Shown piece by piece: positions 56,428-64,000 of a stretch of 64,000 nucleotides of DNA. Numbering within the stretch: position 1 is the stretch's first letter; each line of letters opens with the position of its first letter. A program made the translations under genes and the position numbers. A model generated the notes under the pieces. That model was not told where the DNA came from. It saw only the letters and a list, made by a program, of their open reading frames with translations, and searched no databases. Source of the DNA: Triatoma infestans (taxonomy: Eukaryota; Arthropoda; Insecta; Hemiptera; Reduviidae); contig JAAEAF010014380.1 of the NCBI GenBank assembly GCA_011037195.1, positions 186,001 through 250,000 of the forward strand. The letters are read 5' to 3'.

Positions 56428-57640
56428 ACCTTCTCTTACAGCTAATAAGAGGAAGTATTGGGATCTTATGAAATTTTCGATATCCGGTTTTCATCGGCAA
56501 TACTGTTTTACCTTGCGCAGTGTCAATATCGTAACCAATGAAGGTCTTTTGAGGTACGATTATTGCTCAAGTTGAAAACTTGAGGTCCCCTGCGTTTGAA
56601 AAAGTATTTTTTGTTTAAATGGTCTTATTGTATGTGTGTATATAATATGTATGTATGTAAACAGTATAACTTTAAACGAAAAATCGCAGGTAGTTTAAAC
56701 TTAACATTTCGTTTAGATATCTCCAGAGTTCCGATAGAAAGTTATCTGTCAAAATTTCTTAACTAGAAATATCACATTATCGAATGAATTTTTCAGTTTT
56801 TTGCTATATTCTCGAAAACGTCCCCAACTTTTTTCTTTAAACGTTTTATATATATATATATATATATTTTTTTTTTTTAATTCAAGGCGCTTCAACATCT
56901 ATGGTCATTTGCGCCCGGAGCCTTCTCAGTGCACTGTCGGCCTCCGGACAGTGGTCTCTCGTTACAGACAACACTATAAAAAATCTGTAGTGTAGTTTAA
57001 CCCCAGGAAGAAAAAATCTAAGGGTATCATTGCTGGACTCGAACTCGGGTCCTCCGTGTTACTAGTCCAGCACGCTAACCACTTAGCTATTCCCTTCCCT
57101 ATATATATATATATATACATATGCAGATACATATTTAACACATGTAGAACTATAACTTTTATTTAAAACATTTTTCAGGGAAGATTCATTTAGGGAGGGT
57201 GGGTTTATGTTTTCCTCTATAGTTTTCATTTGGTTTATTATACGATTCCATCATCTAAATAATATTAATTAAAATTAAATATGTTTCAAAATTGCGAGTA
57301 TAAAGAAAATCAGTTGACCGGTAGTGTGACTTTACCGAACAGTTGTCTCAGGTTTCTGCATTTTCTCCTTAAACATTAAAGTAGGCATACTAACCATAGA
57401 TAAACAAGAGACCTTCAATTTTTTTTCTGAGAAAATTCATTGATTGTGGTTGTTCATGCTTATACTGTCCTCAAAAATGACATTTTATAAAAAATGAAAT
57501 TTCCCCATTCATATAATATTGAAGACAAATAAACACCTAGTAAAAATTATGAGTTTGAAGAAAATTAGTCCACTCATAACTAGGTTAATTACACTCAGGG
57601 AAAGTTGTGTGAGTATTATACATTAGATTTTTCATTTTCT
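56428..57640 (+). repeat. Family A, near-complete copy interrupted by SINE 2
   Basis: Plus orientation: CTTCTCTTACAGCTAATAAG, AGAGGAAGTATTGGGATCTT, an unusual ~90-bp extra segment in the head, TTTCGTTTAGATATCTCCAG, TTCTCGAAAACGTCCCCAAC, then SINE 2, then TAACTTTTATTTAAAACATT, CATCATCTAAATAATATTAA, GTTGACCGGTAGTGTGACTT, a second monomer, and the tail CAGGGAAAGTTGTGTGAGTA. About 980 bp without the SINE. Confidence 0.85.
56867..57100 (-). mobile_element. tRNA-derived SINE, copy 2, inside Family A
   Basis: Same family as copy 1 (shared CATCTATGGTCATT, GCCTTCTCAGTG and GAAGAAAAAATCTAAGGG blocks) and same orientation. A-box-like AATAGCTAAGTGGTTAGCG and B box AGTTCGAGTCC. The anticodon-like loop is CTAGTAA, which would read AGU (Thr), unlike copy 1. 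It is inserted in an AT dinucleotide run, so the target duplication is TATATA-type and its length cannot be set. Confidence 0.9.
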
Positions 57641-60084
57641 TAAATAACCCAAACCCAGTGTATCCTTGCTAAATATGAATTTCCCTGAACCCAAACAATC
57701 TAACGACGAGATCTTTCCAATGATGTGTATCATGAAGGGTCATTAGTTCATATACCAAATCACTTTATATCACCATTTATGGCTGCCATGGTAACAGTTT
57801 TCTAGGTAGTTGCTTTAGAAGGAAATTAAAAAAAAAAAAAAAATTGTTTTATTTATTCATAAAGCATTGTTCTATGCTGCATTGTTTTTGTGAAAACAGC
57901 TGGATTTTTTGTTTTTAATTATCTACAGTTATATTTTTGTTTTGTAATTATTAACACAAAAAAACTTTTTAAAATGCATAACACGTAATGTTCAGTTACT
58001 TAGTAAAAATACTTATATGAGATATTATAAAAAAAAATACATGCAAAGTTACATTTTATTAAAATAATCCGTTACTTAAATATAATAATAATAATTATAA
58101 GAAAGCTTTATTAAGAGAAGTATAACAGTAAAATTTAGTGGCAGGTTATTTTTTGTTTTGTTTTGGTTGTGTACGACAATGTTAAAACAGTTCTGTTAAG
58201 TTGGTATTATGCTGTGTTAATGTTCTAAGTATGTATGTACAATGCTATCTAATGGTAAGGCTATTTTACTACAATAATATAAGCGCTTACATCTGTGGGC
58301 AATGTTTATTATGTGATGTGTATAAAACTAGTGTTTGTTGTTGTAGCGTCTATTACTTGAGTTTTGTGTTTATGAAAATATTAAAACGGATTCATTTACA
58401 TAAAACTTTTTTTTTCCAACCATTCTTGATGAATATCTCTCATAAATAACACGGACGAAAACAGAGAAGTTGTATTTCTCTATCTATGAACCTTTTTTAC
58501 CGTGGTGAAACATATTCTCTATTTGTTATACTTAACCAATTTTTTTTTTGTTAAAAAAAGAACATATTAATTTTTTGTTTTCTTTAATATATAGGTATTA
58601 ATTTATATTACCTTCAATATAAAAATATCAATAAGGTATAAAATATAAAGAGGGTAAGGCGAATTTTGTTCTATTAGGATTGATTCAACATTTAGAATTT
58701 CTTACTTGTTTCATATAATTGATTTTACTTGTTTCAGAAAATGTATAAATTGGAATAAGAACAATGAATTTTGGATCTTCTTACTTGAAAGAATCTCTTA
58801 CCGCTTCTTCTGGATAAATAATTATGGTATTACACATATATGGAGAAAGATTATTAGCTTTAAAAGTAATTTCCTTGCTTTTTGGAATATCTATTAGCTA
58901 CTTTGCGTGTCTGGATTTTTACATTGTTTCTTCTATAGAAGTTTAGGAATATGTAGAGCGAGCTATGAGGCTGGTGCTTACTAATGAGGAAACGGTTAAA
59001 ACCCAGATAGCTATGTATATATCAACCATTTTTTTTTTTTGGAAGCCCACTGCTGGCAGTGAAGTGTTTCATGAATATTGATATTACCAGAGTAAGTATT
59101 GACCCAATTATTAGACTGAGATAACTGAGTGGAATGTCTAGATCGCTGAAGAATTGATTAGTCAATTCACCCTATAAGAATTGTCAAATTCTAAGTAACA
59201 TTAAATTTTCTGAATATCAGTCAAATTGAAATATTATAACCACGTAGTTGGATATATGAAGATTAGTTAGCCAAAAATCAGATCTACTGATGTTAAACAA
59301 TTATGTTTAGCATTTAGAGGAAGTCTTTGATTTAAATATTTTTCGGTGGCGAGGGGAGCTCCAGAAAAATTTGTTAACTTGATAAAAAAATATGCAAAAT
59401 GTGTGACTGCTCAGTTATATTATTGAGTTGCTTCTAAACACGCCATACTAAAGAATTCAATAAACATCTTTACAATTGTTCGAGAAAAAAGCAGTACCTA
59501 GAACAAATTCAATAAATCTGGAAGTCTACCATCACAGATTCCTTCAAAACCCCCTAAAATTAAAATTTATTCCACCAAAACAAAACGCAGGCTATGAAAC
59601 AGGAAAGGCATCTTCACAAAACAGCTGTTCCATTCACTTCGATACTACCTATCACCAGTATAAAATCTCGTTCGAACTCTAGAATATGTTTACTTGTTCC
59701 AGCAGTATGAAACAAGATCGACCTTTACATCCCCCCCCCCCCAATGACCATATTATGGAATAAATCATTAATTTCTTTGAACTAATTGAATTCTTGTTTG
59801 TTGATTTTATTTTATGTGATTTAATTGTTAATGTTTTTTACGCTCTCCAATTATATTGTACAGTTGGTGAAAGTTACTTACTAATTAAAATATTCTATTA
59901 AATATAATGAAGGTTGAATTGTGTGTTCACAAGGCTGTTTGTTTTGTTTTTTTCTTGTTTAAATATATTTATTAATTATTTTTAGAAACAGGATTCGCTT
60001 ATTTTGTATCATTATTAATATAATAACTAGACTGTTCACTGCGTTAAGAGCTTTCCCACTCTGGCATCTTTTATTGTTGGGCTG
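57641..60084. other. AT-rich stretch, nothing recognised
   Basis: About 2.4 kb of strongly AT-rich DNA with poly-A/T runs and a C run at 59731-59742. Short frames at 58201-58449, 58706-58897 and 59476-59682 have no recognisable domain. Confidence 0.5.
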
Positions 60085-60590
60085 TTCAGTTTAATCATGA
60101 AAAGCCTGAATACGAAATAATGTTTTTAGCGGATGTGTTTATGTGCATATGTGTTTGAACAAAATAACTTAAAAATAAAAACGCACTGGAAGCTCACACA
60201 TGGTTTTTCCATTTAGGTACTTCCATCAATCTCAGACACGATGATTTCAGGCAAAATCCATTAACTGAAAACTGAATAGTTCTTTCAGTTTTTCGTAATT
60301 TTCTTGAAAACGGGTCCAACGATTTTCTTTAAACTTCGTATACTATCTACGCATATAAATAAAAAATTGGTCAGGAGAGGTCACTTTTAATTTAAAAACA
60401 ATTTCCTGGAAAAATGGCTATTTTGGGGGTTCTGGGGGGAACTGCAGCGTTAAGCTTACATCTAAAGTACAACTGCAGTATGACAAATGGTTTTGCCACT
60501 TATATATTATTAATATATATATTAGAAGGAAGCATTGATAGAATTCCAAAATTCCAAATTGCATCTATAAACGAAAAGTAAATACGATTT
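60085..60590 (+). repeat. Family A copy lacking termini
   Basis: TCATGAAAAGCCTGAATACG, GGCAAAATCCATTAACTGAA, GAAAACGGGTCCAACGATTT, TTTCCTGGAAAAATGGCTAT, GGGGGTTCTGGGGGGAACTG and TTGATAGAATTCCAAA-type blocks (GCATTGATAGAATTCC), in plus orientation. Head palindrome and tail absent. Confidence 0.8.
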
Positions 60591-61224
60591 ATTTTCCGAA
60601 ATCCTCGGATTATTTATTGCAGCCATCACTGCAGACTGCATAGCTTGTAATTTATATTATTCAACAATATGATTCGTTCATTGAAATTTATGCATTATTC
60701 TTTCCTAGCATTTCGTCGTCCTAGTTTGGATTCATTCCTTTTGTTGCTTTTATTTATTATTCTTTGGATTAGTTATAAATATAAATAGTTAATTTTCTAT
60801 TCGATAAAGTCGTATATCAATACCGAATAACACCTTTTCATGATACTTAATTTTTAAAAAAATATATATAAGTATATAAAATATAATGGAAATCTTAATT
60901 TGAACCATTGTAGAACATCTGAATAGAATAAAAATTGGCAATACTTTTATCTTAATTTTTCATCTTTACTGTTAAAACAGAAAGACCACAAAACCACAAT
61001 ACATGTGACTGGCCATTGGTCTTCCACATACTTTAAATTTTGATCAGATTTTTTTTTATGGGCTAACGGTAACAACTCTGTGGTTACGCTAAAAATGATT
61101 TTAACATCACACTGAACTTTAACAGTAACCGTTTGTGTTACCATATGTTTTGTCAATTGTGCAACAATAATTTTAACCAATAAATTCTTCCAATATTTAA
61201 AGGAATTAAAAGTTGACAAATATC
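60591..61224. other. AT-rich stretch, nothing recognised
   Basis: A 90-codon minus frame (60947-61219) has no recognisable domain. Confidence 0.45.
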
Positions 61225-61570
61225 CCTTTTTCGGTTAACCGATTTCCTTCAGATTTGGCATTCTATCAATCTTCTAATGTATATTAATATTATATAGATG
61301 GCAAAATCATATATAGAAGTATATTATATCATATTTTAGAGGAAAATATGACGCTAGTGTTACCCCAGAACCCCCAAACCCGGGAAAATGTTTCAAATAA
61401 GGGTGATAAGTATTTAAACGTATAAGTTCCACCATATTGAGGGCAATTCAAGATTTACGAATATAAAATCCCTCTTCTGAGAAAATTGTTTCAGTTAGAT
61501 TGAATGTGAGAAATTATAGAAAGAGCAGGTCATGTGTGAAGATTTCACACTAGATAATTTTTCTCTTTTT
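61225..61570 (-). repeat. Family A monomer plus a separate tail scrap
   Basis: 61225-61435 in minus orientation: GGTTAACCGATTTCCTTCAG, ATTAATATTATATAGATGGC and AACCCGGGAAAATGTTTCAA. Then a plus-oriented tail scrap at ~61530-61560 (CATGTGTGAAGATTTCACAC, TAGATAATTTTT). The opposite orientations show two pieces. Confidence 0.65.
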
Positions 61571-61577
61571 TTTCACA

Positions 61578-62040
61578 GCAAAAAATCTGGTGTGCAACAC
61601 TCACACAACTTTCTCTAACTGCAACTTACATATTTATAGCGGATAAATTTTCTTCATTCTTATAATCTCTTGTAAATATTTAATTGTCATCAATATTATA
61701 TCAATGGGAGAATCTAAACTTAATAAAATGACCACTGTTTGAGAGAAGCAGCACCTCCACCTCCCACAAAAACTTTTTTAAATAAACTTTCTCGGATAAA
61801 AGATTCAAACAAAAGTGATAGAGGTCACTATATTCATAGTTAGTTTACCAAATTTAGTGAAATCCGTCGCTGTTTTTATGGAGAAAATCGAAGAAAAGGA
61901 AAAAAAAAGTCAGTTCAGTAAACACGTAACTCCGTTCGAAACTCGGAATATTGGCTACATATTCAATTCTAATTAATATTATTTAAATGATATAATTGTA
62001 TAATAAACTATAATAGCACTTTAGATTTAAACAATAAAAT
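61578..62040 (-). repeat. Family A tail plus monomer
   Basis: Minus orientation: ATCTGGTGTGCAACACTCAC, ACAACTTTCTCTAACTGCAA, TAAACTTTCTCGGATAAAAG, CATATTCAATTCTAATTAAT and TAATAGCACTTTAGATTTAA. It closely resembles the 53246-54253 copy and stops within the second monomer. Confidence 0.8.
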
Positions 62041-62784
62041 GATTGTCTCAAAATAAATAAATAAATAAAAAAAATAAAAATATCCAAAACATAATAACAC
62101 TTGTTATATGGTGTTAGAATTAGATATAGATAATATTGGACGATTTCAAAACATTGTTTTTGAGTGCTTAGAAAATAACTGAACAAAGAAAGAGAGAGAT
62201 AGTAGATGTAGATCCTATCCCATCCTAGTGGTAATACTGGAGGGTAGAGGCAGTTTTGTTTCTGTTGAACATTTCCTCCTTGTCCGTCCGCTATTTGTTA
62301 CGGTCCAAAGTCTAGCGGTAGACACCCTCAGGCTACTGCTGTTGCTAAGATCAGATCGACCGGCCAGCCATCCCAGTCAGTTCATCTTCTTCTTATTCTT
62401 CTTCCAACACTAAGTTATTTTTACAATAAATCCAAACAATTCTGCCATAGAGATCTTTTATAATGATATGAAACCTTCTCTATTGTCCTGCAACTATATA
62501 TATATAAGATTCAGCGCTTTTACGTTCCATTCCTTCCTCCAACATTATACCGATGCACACAATACAAAGGAGAATGGAATTTACAAATCTCTGTATAATA
62601 GAGATTCTTAAAGAATTTTACCCTTACAACTATAATGTTCTGGAAGAAAAATACTAATTTAATGGCAAAAGTTTAAGAAATATATTAACAAAACGGTAAA
62701 AACAGTCGAATATTGTTATTTTTTATAAAAAATCTATTACTGGGCCCAAATAGCTACCTCAAAAGAACTACCTCAAAACAAAAT
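62041..62784. other. Unassigned stretch; GC-richer island near 62215-62410
   Basis: 62215-62410 (CCTTGTCCGTCCGCTATTTG, GATCGACCGGCCAGCCATCC) is much less AT-rich than the flanks. No protein or RNA recognised. The remainder shows nothing. Confidence 0.4.
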
Positions 62785-63610
62785 ACAAGCACAAAAATCC
62801 AGACCCGGGTCTAACCCTTCTAAGATTCACCGCAGTTCAGACCATAACCTTAAAGGGAAGTAGCCTAAGCTCTTCCACCGACATGCTGTTCCGACCAAAA
62901 GATTCTGATCTCAATTTCCTCACAACCCAAGCAGTCTGTCATAAAACGAATGAGTATTTCTTTCTCGTCTCACAGATTCTATAAAAAGGATCTACCATGA
63001 ACCCCATTGCCTCCTTAAACCACAATGCCCCTTAAGGAATCCAGCAAGATGCCTGAGAAAGGTCCGTGAAAGACACTGAAATACATTCACTAATACCCTT
63101 GACTGGAGCCCCAATGAGCATCTTAGACTGCCGGCAAAAAATAAAATTCAACCATAGGGGTGAATGCTGTGAAACTATCCATTACTTGAAGCTTGACAGA
63201 CATGCGCCTAAAGACACCAATCGCACGCTCGGGACCAAGGAAAGGAAGAGAGGCGCCTAATTTGGCAAACCTATCGACCTTCTCATTCCTAAAAATTCCT
63301 CTATGACCTGGTATCCAGACTAGAAGAACATCCTTCAAGGAAGAATGCTTTTCCATTCTTCTAGAACAATCTCGTACCAACTTGGAGTGAAGATACATAA
63401 ACTCGTGCGCCTTCAACGCAGCGTGACTGACCGAGCAGGTGCATAGACGTTTTCAGTTAGTGTCACGCACCCCCTCTTCCAAAATACAACAAACACTAGT
63501 ATAAACCTCATCCTGGATAGCAGTGATATATTCACCAAGTGATCTCCTGTTTCAAAATAGACAGCAGCTCCAGAACTGCCATCCATTCTGGAACCTCCAT
63601 GTAACACCGG
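62785..63610 (-). pseudogene. RNase-H-domain LINE fragment, copy 3 (longest)
   Basis: Minus-strand C-terminal part of a Jockey/R1/I-type ORF2. The RNase H start reads GGSRMDGSSGAAVYFETGD, where family members have TDGSKM, so the first catalytic Asp is Gly. After a frame change LGEYITAIQDEVY supplies the catalytic Glu block. SVSHAALKAH stands where SDSQAALKAL is normal, so the second Asp is Val. Then LLVWIPGHRGIFRNEKVDR matches the conserved (W)VPGHxGIxGNExAD block, with KVDRFAK. Toward 62785 a degenerate Cys segment, FMTDCLGCEE, and VEELRLLPFKVMV follow. Loss of two catalytic Asp residues plus frameshifts make it inactive. Confidence 0.8.
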
Positions 63611-64000
63611 AAGTAATTATCAGGTATCACCACCACAAGCCGGATCTAATATTAACCAATCTTCCCTAGAAGGTTACTTGAAAGTTAAGAATAATCGAAA
63701 ACAAAATTCTTCAACATTCTATCAGAAGAAAACCAGTAATAAGGACCTACATGTATATAGACTGCACGATAAATAAATAGTCTAATATAAATAAATAGGC
63801 GGAGTTATGGAAAACAAAGGCAGAGATTATAAATTATTATTAGAACTTATAGGAAAAAAATCCCTTTAATTAGTTATGTTACTAATATTACTTTCAAAAA
63901 TTTTTTATTATTATGTTTACTATTTAATACCACAGCATTATCACGGATGTAAAGCATGCCTGGATACCATAGCCAGGATTCCTAACTGATTCGTCTCATC
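63611..64000. other. AT-rich end of window
   Basis: Nothing recognised; ATAAATAA tracts near 63770-63800. Confidence 0.5.

Noticed and set aside
57035..57098. Thr tRNA gene
   Set aside because: Same SINE family as above; acceptor stem not formed.

Overview
This window looks like AT-rich, intron- or intergenic-type DNA from an animal nuclear genome, most likely an arthropod. The reasons are fragments of non-LTR retrotransposons, a BEL/Pao-like LTR element, tRNA-derived SINEs, mariner-like transposase debris, many AC/AG/AT microsatellites, and no long open reading frame or bacterial-style operon. I suspect an insect, perhaps a hemipteran, but the sequence alone does not prove it. No intact protein-coding gene, rRNA, CRISPR array or functional tRNA gene was found. 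The longest open frame (141 codons, 31348-31773 minus) has no recognisable domain.

The dominant content is one dispersed repeat family, called Family A here. About 40 full or partial copies lie in both orientations and cover roughly 15 kb by eye. It is modular: a head with a 31-bp near-palindrome at the terminus and a conserved GCGATCGT block, then a TG/AC microsatellite at a fixed place, then one or more ~280-300 bp monomers, then a tail that repeats the head terminus in inverse orientation and ends in a small hairpin. Good copies are at 14378-15036, 21778-22650, 23793-24598, 46175-46860, 53246-54253 and 56428-57640. I do not recognise it as a named family.

Later insertions sit in or next to it. 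A composite LTR element (9822-11052) is flanked by a GATC duplication and carries only a gag zinc knuckle plus an inverted, diverged extra LTR. Two tRNA-derived SINEs lie at 56156-56404 and 56867-57100. A 5'-truncated non-LTR insertion (34635-35371) has a perfect 18-bp target duplication. LINE coding debris lies at 1354-2310, 32190-32535, 32885-33115, 45775-46172 and 62785-63610, with a weaker piece at 31055-31175. Degenerate mariner-like fragments lie at 4640-5260 and a fold-back repeat at 3440-3760.

Host coding evidence is thin. The best is a 41-nt mini-exon on the minus strand (55503-55543) with a pyrimidine-rich acceptor and a GTAAGT donor. Two weaker exon-like islands are at 28105-28170 (minus) and 6559-6648 (plus). 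If real, most of the window would be intronic or flanking sequence of one or more large genes.
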